DNA of 49,546 nucleotides from Muribaculaceae bacterium (GCA_029063895.1 JAIDNJ010000058.1:1-49546); one strand, 5' to 3'. Numbered from the stretch's first letter, positions 1 to 10,528 are shown. Numbers and translations are program-made. The notes: generated by a model not told the origin, from the sequence alone.

Positions 1-7
1 GCCAATT

Positions 8-1240
8 ATGGTACTAAATTACATTTGGATAGCATTTTTCCTACTTGCGTTTGTTGTTGCGATAGGAAAAACTGTTTTTGGTGGCGATATGGAAGTCTGG
101 AGCCAGATTATGTCAGCTTCTTTCTCGTCGGCAGGAACAGCCTTTGAGATTTCGATAGGCCTTACCGGTGTTCTTGCCCTGTGGATGGGTTTGATGAAAA
201 TCGGTGAGCAGGCCGGAGTTGTCCGTTTTTTCGGTCGTATCATCAGTCCGCTTTTTTGTAGACTGTTTCCCGGCGTTCCCAAAGATCATCCGGCGATGGG
301 TTCTATATTTATGAATGTGTCGGCCAATATGCTCGGGTTGGATAATGCCGCCACACCGCTCGGACTCCAGGCGATGAAAGAACTCCAGGAGTTGAATCCA
401 AAAAAAGACACGGCTACCGATGCTATGATTATGTTTCTTGTCCTGAATGCGTCGGGTCTTTGTTTTATTCCGATTGGTATAATGATGTATCGCGTGCAGG
501 CGGGAGCGGCAAATCCGACCGATGTGTTCCTCCCTATTTTGCTGGCGACATTTATTGCTACGCTTGTAGGAATTATTGCCCTGTGCATAAAACAGCGTAT
601 AAAGCTTCTTGACCCGGTTCTGCTGGCATGGCTTGCCGGAATGTCGATTGTGATTGGCGCAATTGTGTGGACATTCAGTCAAATGAGCGAAACCGAAGTG
701 CAGCTTTACTCGGGCTTTGTTGCTAATGTTTTGTTGTTCAGCGTTATTATTGCATTTATTGTTGCGGGCCTCATAAAGCATATAAATATGTATGATGCTT
801 TTATAGAAGGAGCTAAAGACGGGTTCCGGACCGCCGTTATGATTATACCTTATCTTGTGGCTATTCTTGTAGCGATAGGTATGTTTCGCGCGTCGGGAGC
901 GATGGACGTGGTGACCGGTGCGATGGAGAGCGTTGTAAGTTTCTTTGGGTTTGATACAGAGTGGGTTGCGGCATTGCCGACCGCTCTTATGAAGCCTTTG
1001 AGTGGTAGCGGTTCGCGAGGAATGATGGTCGACTTGATGAATACTTATGGTGTAGATTCGTTTGTGGCCAGGGTGTCGGCATCGATTCAGGGTAGTACCG
1101 ATACGATGTTCTATGTGCTCGCCGTTTATTTTGGCAGCGTTGGAGTGAAAAAGACAAGATATGCTGTGAGCTACGCGCTTCTTGCCGATATATGTGGTTC
1201 TATAGCAGGTATTTTTGCGGCTTATATATTCTTTAAGTAA
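8..1240 (+). CDS. Spore maturation protein A/B-like fused membrane protein (nucleoside recognition/Gate domains)
   Basis: 410 aa polytopic ORF; NVSANMLGLDNAATPLGLQAM motif typical of SpmA, SpmB-like second half (GSGSRGMMVDLMNTYG, QGSTDTMFYVLAVYFGSVG). Confidence 0.88.
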   Translation: MVLNYIWIAFFLLAFVVAIGKTVFGGDMEVWSQIMSASFSSAGTAFEISIGLTGVLALWMGLMKIGEQAGVVRFFGRIISPLFCRLFPGVPKDHPAMGSIFMNVSANMLGLDNAATPLGLQAMKELQELNPKKDTATDAMIMFLVLNASGLCFIPIGIMMYRVQAGAANPTDVFLPILLATFIATLVGIIALCIKQRIKLLDPVLLAWLAGMSIVIGAIVWTFSQMSETEVQLYSGFVANVLLFSVIIAFIVAGLIKHINMYDAFIEGAKDGFRTAVMIIPYLVAILVAIGMFRASGAMDVVTGAMESVVSFFGFDTEWVAALPTALMKPLSGSGSRGMMVDLMNTYGVDSFVARVSASIQGSTDTMFYVLAVYFGSVGVKKTRYAVSYALLADICGSIAGIFAAYIFFK

Positions 1241-1263
1241 ACAACTGTAAATCAAATAAATAA

Positions 1264-1298
1264 AATCGGTTTAACTTCTTGTTGAACCGATTTTTTTT
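1264..1298 (+). terminator. Rho-independent terminator after the spmAB-like gene
   Basis: AATCGGTTTAAC-TTCTT-GTTGAACCGATT (12 bp stem, one G·T) followed by a T run. Confidence 0.85.
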
Positions 1299-1320
1299 GA
1301 TTTTGTTTACGCACGCGGTG

Positions 1321-1351
1321 TTGATTAAAAACATAATTATTTGTATCTTTG
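1321..1351 (+). promoter_or_regulatory. Bacteroidales-type promoter for ybeY (TTG-N20-TATCTTTG)
   Basis: -33 TTG at 1321-1323, 20 nt spacer, -7 TAnnTTTG at 1344-1351. Confidence 0.7.
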
Positions 1352-1373
1352 TAGGTTAAATCATTTGTTTGTG

Positions 1374-1820
1374 ATGAATATATCATTTCAATGGCTCACT
1401 CAAGGCAATGTCGGTATGCCCGCTCTCGATTTTCCTCTTGTCCAGCGATGGATAGGCGAGGTTGCCGTGCGTCACGGTTTTGCAGCTCGCGAGTTGACAT
1501 ATATTTTTTGTGACGACTCAACTATCATTGATGTCAACCGTCGCTTCCTGAGCCACGATTATTACACGGATATTATTACGTTTGATTATACCCGAGGCAA
1601 GTTGCTTAGAGGTGATATGTATATATCGCTTGATACAGTGCTTACAAATGCCGATCTTGTTGGACAGGCCTACGACCGCGAATTACTGAGAGTTGTCATT
1701 CACGGCATACTTCATCTTTGCGGAATAAACGATAAAGGTCCCGGTGAGAGAGAGATAATGGAGGCACACGAAAACGAGGCGCTTGCCCTTTATGATGAAT
1801 TAGCCCTGACTGACTTATGA
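1374..1820 (+). CDS. ybeY: Endoribonuclease YbeY (rRNA maturation)
   Basis: [13 protein letters not shown] matches the YbeY H-G-x-L-H-L-x-G-x-D metal site; start set at ATG 1374 because the ORF-track start (1341) overlaps the predicted -7 box. Confidence 0.92.
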   Translation: MNISFQWLTQGNVGMPALDFPLVQRWIGEVAVRHGFAARELTYIFCDDSTIIDVNRRFLSHDYYTDIITFDYTRGKLLRGDMYISLDTVLTNADLVGQAYDRELLRVVIHGILHLCGINDKGPGEREIMEAHENEALALYDELALTDL

Positions 1821-3697
1821 AATTTGAATATGATGTTATTGTGATTGGAGCCGGGCATGCCGGATGTGAGGCGGCCTCGGCGGCAGCACGCATGGGAAGT
1901 CGCACGCTCCTTGTCACTCTTGATATGAATAAAATTGCCCAGATGAGCTGCAATCCGGCTGTCGGTGGTATCGCCAAGGGGCAGATTGTACGCGAGATTG
2001 ATGCTCTCGGCGGTCAGATGGGTATTATTACCGACCGTTCGGCGATACAGTTCAGAATGTTGAACCGGTCCAAAGGCCCGGCTATGTGGAGTCCGCGTGC
2101 CCAGAGTGATCGAATGTGTTTCAGTCAGCTATGGCGTCATACTCTTGAACACACTCCCAACCTGTCGATGTGGCAGGATGATGTTGTCGATGTTCTTGTC
2201 GGAGAGGGTGGGGCAGTGGCCGGTGTGAAGACCGCGCTCGGTGTCACTTTCAAAGCTAAAGCTGTTATCCTTACTGCTGGAACATTTTTGAACGGATTGA
2301 TGCACATCGGGCGTACTCAGCTTAAAGGCGGACGCATCTCCGAACCCGCTTCGGTTGGGTTGACGGCACGTTTGCGTGATCTCGGGTTTGTTACCGATCG
2401 TATGAAAACGGGTACGCCGGTACGAATTGATGCGCGTAGTGTCGATTTTTCAATGACCACGCCTCAGCCAGGTGATAATGATAATCACAAATTTTCTTAT
2501 CTTCCCGATGTAAAACGAGAATTGCCCCAGCGCGACTGTTATATCCTTTATACAAACAACACCACTCACGAGGTTTTGCGTCGCGGGTTACCTGATTCGC
2601 CGCTTTACAATGGTCAGATCCAGAGTATAGGCCCTCGCTATTGTCCGAGTATCGAAACAAAGATTGTGACGTTTGCCGATAAAACCGAGCACCAGCTTTT
2701 TCTTGAGCCTGAAGGTGTCGATACAACTGAATTTTATCTTAACGGTTTTTCGTCATCGCTTCCGCTTGACATTCAGCTCGAAGCTCTTGAAACAATCCCG
2801 GCTTTACGCGATGTCGAGATATTCCGTCCCGGGTATGCGATAGAATATGATTTTTTTGACCCGACTCAGCTCAAGCACACTCTCGAGACCAAACTTGTTA
2901 CCGGTCTCTACTTTGCCGGACAGGTTAATGGGACCACCGGTTATGAAGAGGCGGCGGGGCAGGGGCTTATTGCCGGCATGAATGCTCATCTTGCTATAAA
3001 CGGCAAGCAGCCGTTTGTACTTGCTCGTGACGAGGCTTATATCGGGGTGCTCATTGACGACCTGGTTACCAAAGGTGTCGATGAACCGTACCGAATGTTC
3101 ACATCGCGTGCCGAATACCGTATATTGCTCCGTCAGGACGATGCCGATGTGAGACTCACTCCCAAGTCCTATCAGGCCGGACTTGCCGATGAAGCCCGCA
3201 TGAATCTTTTGCGTTCAAAAATAGAGCAGCGCGACGCCCTGATTGAGTTCTGCCGAAACTTCTCGGTTAAAACTTCAATCATCAATCCGCTCCTTGAGGA
3301 GAGGGGCCTGCAGCCGCTTAAACAGGGTTTGAAATTGATCGATCTCATCCTCCGCCCTGAACTTGACATTAAGATTTTGGCTGAAATGATAAAACCGCTG
3401 GCCGATAAGATTGAGGAAATCGAGCAGGTTCGTCGCGATGAAATCGTTGAGGCTGCCGAGATATTGATAAAATATCAAGGATACATCGATCGGGAGCGCA
3501 TGACGGCCGACAAACTGCGCCGACTTGAAGAACTCAAGATTGAAGGTCGGTTTGACTATGGGTCGATAGCCGCTCTTTCGACCGAGGCCCGTCAAAAGCT
3601 TTCAAAAATCAATCCTGAGACAATAGGGCAGGCCAGGCGCATTCCGGGTGTGTCGCCAAGCGACATCAATGTGCTGCTCCTGCTTCTTGGACGGTAA
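1817..3697 (+). CDS. mnmG: tRNA uridine-5-carboxymethylaminomethyl modification enzyme MnmG (GidA)
   Basis: 626 aa; [18 protein letters not shown] motif, [22 protein letters not shown]. Confidence 0.98.
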   Translation: MKFEYDVIVIGAGHAGCEAASAAARMGSRTLLVTLDMNKIAQMSCNPAVGGIAKGQIVREIDALGGQMGIITDRSAIQFRMLNRSKGPAMWSPRAQSDRMCFSQLWRHTLEHTPNLSMWQDDVVDVLVGEGGAVAGVKTALGVTFKAKAVILTAGTFLNGLMHIGRTQLKGGRISEPASVGLTARLRDLGFVTDRMKTGTPVRIDARSVDFSMTTPQPGDNDNHKFSYLPDVKRELPQRDCYILYTNNTTHEVLRRGLPDSPLYNGQIQSIGPRYCPSIETKIVTFADKTEHQLFLEPEGVDTTEFYLNGFSSSLPLDIQLEALETIPALRDVEIFRPGYAIEYDFFDPTQLKHTLETKLVTGLYFAGQVNGTTGYEEAAGQGLIAGMNAHLAINGKQPFVLARDEAYIGVLIDDLVTKGVDEPYRMFTSRAEYRILLRQDDADVRLTPKSYQAGLADEARMNLLRSKIEQRDALIEFCRNFSVKTSIINPLLEERGLQPLKQGLKLIDLILRPELDIKILAEMIKPLADKIEEIEQVRRDEIVEAAEILIKYQGYIDRERMTADKLRRLEELKIEGRFDYGSIAALSTEARQKLSKINPETIGQARRIPGVSPSDINVLLLLLGR

Positions 3698-3698
3698 A

Positions 3699-3714
3699 TG
3701 TTCCACGTGAAACA
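3699..3714. promoter_or_regulatory. parS-like ParB-binding site
   Basis: TGTTCCACGTGAAACA, exact match to the TGTTNCACGTGAAACA parS consensus, 1 nt after the mnmG stop codon. Confidence 0.85.
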
Positions 3715-3756
3715 ATTTAATAATAACTTCCTATAAACCAGTTTGCTTTATTAAGT

Positions 3757-4275
3757 ATGGAATACATTAAATCTAAAATCCGCGACGTTGTCGACTTTCC
3801 TCAGAAAGGTGTTGTCTTCAAAGACCTGACAACTGTTTTTAAAGACCCTCGTGCCATTCACATCATTGGGTGGGATCTTTCACAGCTCTATCGCGACAAA
3901 GGTGTGACCAAAGTCGTCGGTATTGAATCGAGAGGTTTTATTGGTGGCTCTATCCTGGCGTTTGAGCTTGGAGCCGGATTTGTTCCCGTGCGCAAGCCCG
4001 GAAAACTTCCTGCCGATACAATTTCGGCTTCTTATCAAAAGGAATATGGTGTCGATACAATCGAGATACATCGCGATGCCATCACCGAGGATGATATCGT
4101 GGTGCTTCACGATGACGTGCTCGCGACCGGTGGAACTATGCTGGCTGCCTATAATCTCGTCAAGAGCATGAATCCTAAAAAGATTTACATCAATTTTATT
4201 ATTGAACTTTCGGCTCTCGGTGGACGTAATCTTCTCCCCGATGATGTCGAGGTTACATCGCTGATTAAATATTGA
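3757..4275 (+). CDS. apt: Adenine phosphoribosyltransferase
   Basis: 172 aa; VVGIESRGFIGGS and DDVLATGGTMLAA PRPP loop. Confidence 0.96.
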   Translation: MEYIKSKIRDVVDFPQKGVVFKDLTTVFKDPRAIHIIGWDLSQLYRDKGVTKVVGIESRGFIGGSILAFELGAGFVPVRKPGKLPADTISASYQKEYGVDTIEIHRDAITEDDIVVLHDDVLATGGTMLAAYNLVKSMNPKKIYINFIIELSALGGRNLLPDDVEVTSLIKY

Positions 4276-4290
4276 TTTTAGCCACACTAT

Positions 4291-6120
4291 ATGGCCAAAC
4301 ACGATAAGGATAAATCTCCGCAGCTAAAAGAGAAAATATCTATTTTGCCCGATACCCCCGGAGTCTATATGTATTTTGACTCCGAGGGTAAGGTTATTTA
4401 TGTGGGTAAGGCCAAAAATCTGAAGCGTCGCGTATCGTCTTATTTCAACCGTACTCACGACTCGCTCCGCACCAATCTGCTCGTCCGTGCTATCGCCGAT
4501 ATGAAATATATTGTCGTCCCGACCGAGCAAGATGCGCTTAATCTCGAGTCGTCGATGATTAAGGAATATCAGCCCCGCTACAATGTGTTGCTAAAGGACG
4601 ATAAAAGCTATCCATGGATTGTGGTCACCAACGAGACCTATCCTCGCGTCTTCATGACTCGCCAGCACATCAAGGACGGTTCAAAATATTTTGGCCCCTA
4701 CACAGATGTCGGAGTTGCAAGAACGGTTCTTGACCTTATAAGGCAACTATACCCTATACGAACCTGCCGGTTGCCCATCACTCCTGAATTTGTCAAGCGG
4801 GGAAAGGGCAGGCTGTGTCTCGAATATCACATGAAAAAGTGTATGGGATGTTGCAAGGGACTCATTTCACCTGAAGATTACAAACTGTACATTGACCGTG
4901 TAAAACAAATATTGCGCGGAGAGACAGGCGAGCTTATGGAATATCTCAGGGACGAGATGGAACGCTATGCCTCGCAACTCAAATTTGAACAGGCCCAGGA
5001 GGTGAAGGAACGATATAAACTTGTGGAGCGATACCGCGCCAAGAGTGTTATCGTGTCGACCACTATCAACGAGATTGATGTGTTTGGTATCGATGACGAT
5101 GGATCAAATGATGTGTATATAAACTATATGCACGTGCGCCGCGGGGCGGTGGTCAAGAGTGTGACTCTACATTACCGACGTCGTCTCGACGAGTCGGCAA
5201 CCGAGCTTCTCACGCTGGCTATGCGCGAGATTGCCACTTCGCTCGATGTCACTTTTGGCGAGGTTGTGGTAGCCGAGGCTCCCGACATTGACCTTGACGG
5301 GGTGACGTTCACAATCCCGTCGCGCGGAGACAAAGCCCATCTTCTTGAGGTGTCACAGCGAAATGCCCGACAAAGCAAACTCGATTTTCTCAAGCACATC
5401 GAGCGAACCGATCCCGAGCAGCGCACCCAGAAGATTCTCGAGCGCATGAAGCAAGATTTTCATTTGTCCGAACTGCCTCGTCACATCGAGTGCTTTGACA
5501 ACTCAAATATACAGGGTACAAATCCGGTAGCATCGTGCGTGGTGTTTCGTGATGCAAAGCCGTCAAAAAAAGACTATCGTCATTTCAACATCAAGACCGT
5601 TGTCGGTCCCGACGATTTCGCGTCGATGAAAGAGGTGCTGACACGGCGATACACACGATTGATGGAAGAAGGGCAAGAGTTGCCACAGCTCGTCATTGTC
5701 GATGGTGGCAAGGGACAGCTTAGTGCGGCTGTCGAGGCTCTCGAAGCGATAGGACTCCGAGGTAAAATCGCACTTGTCGGCATTGCAAAACGACTCGAAG
5801 AAATATATTTTCCGGGCGACTCGGTGCCACTCTATATAAACAAAAACAGTGATTCGCTTCGTGTGGTCCAGCATCTCCGTGACGAGGCTCACCGGTTCGG
5901 TATCACACACCATCGTGACCGCCGCTCAAAATCCCAGACCGTGAGTCGTCTCGATTCTATCAAAGGGGTAGGGGAGGCCACGCGTACGGCATTGCTGAAA
6001 AAATTTAAAAGCGTCCGTCAGATTGAACTCGCTTCGACCGATGCTATTGCTGAAGTTGTCGGGCCGGCCAAGGCTCGTCTCATCAAGGATGCTTTATCAG
6101 GTAATAACAATAATCAATGA
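4291..6120 (+). CDS. uvrC: Excinuclease ABC subunit UvrC
   Basis: 609 aa; N-terminal GIY-YIG domain (GVYMYFDSEGKVIYVGKAKNLKRRV), IECFDNSNIQGTNPVAS, C-terminal HhH. Confidence 0.98.
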   Translation: MAKHDKDKSPQLKEKISILPDTPGVYMYFDSEGKVIYVGKAKNLKRRVSSYFNRTHDSLRTNLLVRAIADMKYIVVPTEQDALNLESSMIKEYQPRYNVLLKDDKSYPWIVVTNETYPRVFMTRQHIKDGSKYFGPYTDVGVARTVLDLIRQLYPIRTCRLPITPEFVKRGKGRLCLEYHMKKCMGCCKGLISPEDYKLYIDRVKQILRGETGELMEYLRDEMERYASQLKFEQAQEVKERYKLVERYRAKSVIVSTTINEIDVFGIDDDGSNDVYINYMHVRRGAVVKSVTLHYRRRLDESATELLTLAMREIATSLDVTFGEVVVAEAPDIDLDGVTFTIPSRGDKAHLLEVSQRNARQSKLDFLKHIERTDPEQRTQKILERMKQDFHLSELPRHIECFDNSNIQGTNPVASCVVFRDAKPSKKDYRHFNIKTVVGPDDFASMKEVLTRRYTRLMEEGQELPQLVIVDGGKGQLSAAVEALEAIGLRGKIALVGIAKRLEEIYFPGDSVPLYINKNSDSLRVVQHLRDEAHRFGITHHRDRRSKSQTVSRLDSIKGVGEATRTALLKKFKSVRQIELASTDAIAEVVGPAKARLIKDALSGNNNNQ

Positions 6121-6905
6121 ATTCCACTCTCCGACATCAAAACGTTACACGCTACATAGCTCCGCTACGTGAAGGTGGATCCCTGCCGGCTCTTGCCGAG
6201 GCCGACGACGGGTTCAAATATGTAGTTAAATTCCGTGGGGCCGGTCATGGCTCCAAAGCGCTTGTTTCAGAACTCATCGGCGGCGAAATAGCACGTCTGG
6301 CCGGGCTCCGTGTGCCCGAACTTGTCTTCCTTGACGTCGATGAAGACTTCGGACGCACCGAACCCGATGAAGAAATTCAGGACTTGCTCAAGGCTTCGCG
6401 AGGTCTCAATCTCGGACTGCATTTTCTTTCCGGTGCGATGACTCTTGACCCCTATGCCAACCCTGTATCGGCTGCCGAGGCGTCTAAAATTCTATGGGTC
6501 GACGCATTTCTGACCAATATTGACCGCACGGTAAAGAATACCAATATGCTGCTGTGGCACGGCGAAACATGGCTCATAGATCATGGCGCATCATTGTATT
6601 TCCATCATTCGTGGGGCGACCACATCAAGGCCGCCATGTCGCCGTTCCCCTACAGTCAGAACCACGCCATGCTGTCTCGTGCATCCATGCTCAACGAGGT
6701 TGACGCCGAGATGCATCGTTTCATTACACCCGAGGCAATTGACCGTATCGTAGCCATGTTGCCCGACGAGTGGCTCGACTATTCACCCGACATTACACCC
6801 GCGGCGGTGCGACAGGTTTATGCCGAATTTCTCAAAATTCGTTTGGATAATTCTCAATTATTTGTAAATCAAGCTAATGAGTTCCGTTCAAAACTTCCTT
6901 TATGA
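6117..6905 (+). CDS. HipA-like kinase family protein
   Basis: 262 aa; WVDAFLTNIDRTVKNTNMLLWHGETWLIDHGASL resembles the HipA kinase catalytic core; ATGA overlap with the uvrC stop. Confidence 0.8.
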   Translation: MNSTLRHQNVTRYIAPLREGGSLPALAEADDGFKYVVKFRGAGHGSKALVSELIGGEIARLAGLRVPELVFLDVDEDFGRTEPDEEIQDLLKASRGLNLGLHFLSGAMTLDPYANPVSAAEASKILWVDAFLTNIDRTVKNTNMLLWHGETWLIDHGASLYFHHSWGDHIKAAMSPFPYSQNHAMLSRASMLNEVDAEMHRFITPEAIDRIVAMLPDEWLDYSPDITPAAVRQVYAEFLKIRLDNSQLFVNQANEFRSKLPL

Positions 6906-7272
6906 ATATGCCGTAGTCAGATTCATGCCCGACATTTCCCGTCAGGAGTTTGTCAATATCGGCTTGATTATGATGTGTAAACGGCAAAAGTGGATAAAAT
7001 TCCGCCATTATATTGATAGTCAAAGGATTAGTTCACTGAGAAATGTCGAGGTGGCCGCCGATGCCATTACCCGTCAGCTCGCGTCGTTTGTAGAGCTGAG
7101 CAAACCCTCACCCGACCCGGCTACCTGCATGTCCGATTTCCCCGTTGAGGAACGTTTCCGATGGCTCACTGCTGTAAGGTCGGCATGTATTAGAACATCA
7201 GAGGTCCATCCCGGCAAGACCGGTGACCTTGACGGCGAATTTGACCGATTGTTTGCCGAACTTGTCCTGTAA
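6877..7272 (+). CDS. DUF3037 domain-containing protein
   Basis: 131 aa; YEYAVVRFMPDISRQEFVNIGLIMMC is DUF3037-like; 29-nt overlap with the HipA-like gene. Confidence 0.78.
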   Translation: MSSVQNFLYEYAVVRFMPDISRQEFVNIGLIMMCKRQKWIKFRHYIDSQRISSLRNVEVAADAITRQLASFVELSKPSPDPATCMSDFPVEERFRWLTAVRSACIRTSEVHPGKTGDLDGEFDRLFAELVL

Positions 7273-7300
7273 ATTATTAACTAATATAAATTCCCACCCA

Positions 7301-8608
7301 ATGCAAAACGACGAGGCTCAGTTACCCGCCATATCTTTTAGAAAAGGGTTTTTGGCAATATCACCGATTTTGGTGTTCATGTTATTTTATCTTGTTGTCT
7401 CGATTGTTATCGGTGACTTTTACAAGATGCCGCTTGCCGTCGCTTTTCTGGTAGCTACAATTTGGGCGGTTCTCACGACACCCGGCGGTCTGCAGGACCG
7501 TATCAAGATTTTTTCAAAAGCGGCCGGCTCGACCAATATCCTTTACATGATATGGATTTTTATTCTTGCCGGAGCGTTTGCCAATCTGGCTAAGGAAATA
7601 GGGGCGGTCGATACTACCGTCAATTTTGCGCTGTGTTATCTGCCTCCTCATTTCATTTTGCCGGGACTTTTTGTGGCTGCATGTTTCATCTCCTTTTCGA
7701 TAGGTACATCGGTCGGGACGGTTGTCGCTTTGACGCCGCTTGCCGTCGACATGGCTACCGCCGGACACGCGTCAGTCCCGCTTTTCGTTGCCTCGATTCT
7801 TGGCGGTGCATTTTTTGGCGACAATCTTTCGTTTATTTCCGACACGACCATAGCGGCCACGCGTACTCAAGGATGTCGCATGGGTGACAAGTTCAAGGCC
7901 AATATCTGGATTGCGCTTCCGGCGGCTATAATTACTCTTGCGGTCTATATCGCCATGGGCGGTGTCGTGGAGAATGTGACCGTTAATGAGGTCGGCAACC
8001 TGTGGCTGCTGTGTCCCTATCTGGTTGTAATCGCCCTTGCGGTTGCCGGTATCAATGTTGTCATCGTGCTGCTCGGAGGTATTCTTGTCGCTTTTACAGT
8101 TGCTGCTGCCGACGGCACCGACATCATGTCGATGTTCGGCTTTATGGGCAACGGCATTGATTCTATGGGCAACCTGATAATTGTGACACTGCTTGCAACA
8201 GGTATGCTCGGTCTCATCCAGTTTAACGGAGGTATCGATTACCTTCTTCAGATTCTGACTCGGGGAATACGAGGACCGCGTGGAGCTCAGGCTGTAATCG
8301 GTATTCTTGTGATGCTTGTCAATTTCTGCACGGCCAACAATACCGTAGCCATCATCACCGTGGGGGCGTTGTCACGAAAACTTGCAACGCGATTTGGAGT
8401 GTCGCCGCTTAAAAGCGCGAGCTTGCTCGACACATGTTCCTGCATAGCGCAATGCATTATCCCCTATGGAGCGCAAACGTTGTTGTGTACCGCTCTGGCA
8501 GGCATATCACCGATGGAGCCATGGACATTCCTGTATTACCCCTGGGCGCTTGCGTTTGTAGTAATTCTGTCGATTATTTTCCGTTTCCCGCGGTTGAAGT
8601 CGGTTTAG
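7301..8608 (+). CDS. NhaC-family Na+/H+ antiporter
   Basis: Polytopic ORF; SIGTSVGTVVALTPLAVDMA, GGAFFGDNLSFISDTTIAATRTQGC; start refined from 7223 to ATG 7301. Confidence 0.88.
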   Translation: MQNDEAQLPAISFRKGFLAISPILVFMLFYLVVSIVIGDFYKMPLAVAFLVATIWAVLTTPGGLQDRIKIFSKAAGSTNILYMIWIFILAGAFANLAKEIGAVDTTVNFALCYLPPHFILPGLFVAACFISFSIGTSVGTVVALTPLAVDMATAGHASVPLFVASILGGAFFGDNLSFISDTTIAATRTQGCRMGDKFKANIWIALPAAIITLAVYIAMGGVVENVTVNEVGNLWLLCPYLVVIALAVAGINVVIVLLGGILVAFTVAAADGTDIMSMFGFMGNGIDSMGNLIIVTLLATGMLGLIQFNGGIDYLLQILTRGIRGPRGAQAVIGILVMLVNFCTANNTVAIITVGALSRKLATRFGVSPLKSASLLDTCSCIAQCIIPYGAQTLLCTALAGISPMEPWTFLYYPWALAFVVILSIIFRFPRLKSV

Positions 8609-9587
8609 TCTCGTGACTTTTTGCCAGGTTGGTGAGAATCATACCGGCGACAATTACCACCATTGCCGCTACCTGAACCCAGTGGAGCTTGTCAATACCC
8701 ATCAGCACCGCTGTGAGGGTTGCAAATACCGGAAGCAGATACTGGTAGATTGAAACCAGTTCCGAACCGATTCGCTTGACGGCCGGTTGCACAAGGAAGT
8801 AGGCAAAAAATGTAGGGCAAAGAAGTATAAAGCCAATCTCAACCCATGGACGGGCATTGGTAGTGGCCAAAATCGGCATTTTATCCATACCGGGGATAAG
8901 GCAAATCGCCGGAATCGCTGCAAACAGGAATACCCAACGGAGCATGTTGGACGGCCGATATTTCTTTGTCGGCCCTTCAAGAATCACCAGATAGAACGCA
9001 TAACATATTGTCGATGCTACGGCAAGCAGGTCTCCCAAAAGTTTGTCGCTGCCCGAACTGCTGCCCGAACCGCTCGACGCGATAACAACGATAGCGCCGC
9101 CAAACGACACGATAATACCGATATATTCCATCAGTGACGGACGTCGTTTTAAAAACAATATCTCCATTACGATGACAAATACCGGGGGCAAGGTCATGAT
9201 TATCGAGATGTCGATGGCACTTCCAAAACGGAGCGATGTCACAAACAGGTATATAAACGCAAACAAGCCTATTGCGCCGCCAAGGAACAGTTTTATCCAA
9301 TCGTGATGCTCGATTGGCTTGTCTTTTACAAACAGGGATACAATCCACATCAGGGCAGCTCCCCCGATAAGACGTACGGCTGTAATGCCATCGGCAGTCA
9401 TCCACTCGGGAATCAGCGCTTTTGTCACTGCGACATTCATGCCCCAGAAAATAGTGGCTATGAGGATGCACGCATTACCAACGAGCGCGCCCGATACATT
9501 TTTCTTTTCTACCGGAGACGATGTGAGCTTTCCTCCGGGATTGCTATTTGAAATATTTTCGTTCATATTACAACATGTATTTAGCAA
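8574..9587 (-). CDS. EamA-family DMT transporter
   Basis: About 10 TM ORF with two EamA repeats; the ATG at 9566 (MNENISN) may be the true start; 3' end overlaps the NhaC gene tail-to-tail by 35 bp. Confidence 0.88.
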   Translation of the reverse strand: MLNTCCNMNENISNSNPGGKLTSSPVEKKNVSGALVGNACILIATIFWGMNVAVTKALIPEWMTADGITAVRLIGGAALMWIVSLFVKDKPIEHHDWIKLFLGGAIGLFAFIYLFVTSLRFGSAIDISIIMTLPPVFVIVMEILFLKRRPSLMEYIGIIVSFGGAIVVIASSGSGSSSGSDKLLGDLLAVASTICYAFYLVILEGPTKKYRPSNMLRWVFLFAAIPAICLIPGMDKMPILATTNARPWVEIGFILLCPTFFAYFLVQPAVKRIGSELVSIYQYLLPVFATLTAVLMGIDKLHWVQVAAMVVIVAGMILTNLAKSHETKPTSTAGNGK

Positions 9588-9623
9588 ACCAACAATATTA
9601 AGTCGGTTTTGGTTTTATCATAT

Positions 9624-10430
9624 TCACTCGTCGCCGTCATCTTCATCGTCATTGTCATCGTTGTCCTTGACGTGCCGCTCCTTTTTGAGCTGCCCGAGAT
9701 AGGCTCCGGTGATGACACCTGACGGGAGGGCGATTATAGCGACACCAAAGAGTGCCGATAGCATCGATACGATTCGTCCGGCGGTAGTCACCGGCACTAT
9801 GTCGCCATATCCTACCGTGGTCAATGTTGTCGTCGACCAGTAGAGTGCGTCAAAAAATGTCTTGAACGTCGGTTGGCCGGTAGCCGGATTGATAACTGGC
9901 TCGACGTTAAACATGATGATAGCGGTGATAAAGATATAGACAATCGCCAGTACCAGCACTGAAAGCAATACGTCTTTCTGCTTTTTCAGGATAGAGAGAA
10001 AAGACTCTATTTTGTGAGAGTATCTGAAGATGCGGAGTACTCTGAACAGCCGGAATATGCGTGTGAGCCTGAACAGTTTGAACGAGCGGTCGAGAACATT
10101 CAGTCCCGGCAAAATCGACAGCAGGTCGATAATTGCCATCGGCGTGAACGGATAAATCAAAAACGATTTGAATCCTCGCTTCAAAAGCAGGTCGGCTGTT
10201 GACCACCTGATGATGTAATCGACGATGAACGCGATTGTCGACACATAGTCAAACGCAGTGAACACCGGATACTGGTCCCTGAATACCAGCGGAAGGATAC
10301 TTATCGCAATCATCGACAGCATGAAAACGTCATAGCAGTGACTTATCCGAGGATATTTTTGTCCCCGGCCCACAATTTGAAAGGCTGTCTTTCTTATCTT
10401 GTTTAATAATGTTGCACTCATAATCGTCAA
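9624..10430 (-). CDS. Voltage-gated potassium channel-like ion transporter
   Basis: 268 aa; TTLTTVGYGDIVPVT selectivity filter, S4-like RLTRIFRLFRVLRIFRYSHK, acidic C-terminus. Confidence 0.93.
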   Translation of the reverse strand: MTIMSATLLNKIRKTAFQIVGRGQKYPRISHCYDVFMLSMIAISILPLVFRDQYPVFTAFDYVSTIAFIVDYIIRWSTADLLLKRGFKSFLIYPFTPMAIIDLLSILPGLNVLDRSFKLFRLTRIFRLFRVLRIFRYSHKIESFLSILKKQKDVLLSVLVLAIVYIFITAIIMFNVEPVINPATGQPTFKTFFDALYWSTTTLTTVGYGDIVPVTTAGRIVSMLSALFGVAIIALPSGVITGAYLGQLKKERHVKDNDDNDDEDDGDE

Positions 10431-10528
10431 GTTGAAACCGACGGCATGCTTAAGGCATGTCTTTTAGAAAGTAACAATCTCTAATGGCTGTCAGATTCTT
10501 AAAATTGTATAATAAACATTATCTAATC

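Noticed and set aside
113-1255. 380-aa antisense ORF opposite the spmAB-like gene
   Set aside because: His/Arg/Asn-rich translation with no domain character, fully antisense to a clear CDS; a codon-bias shadow.
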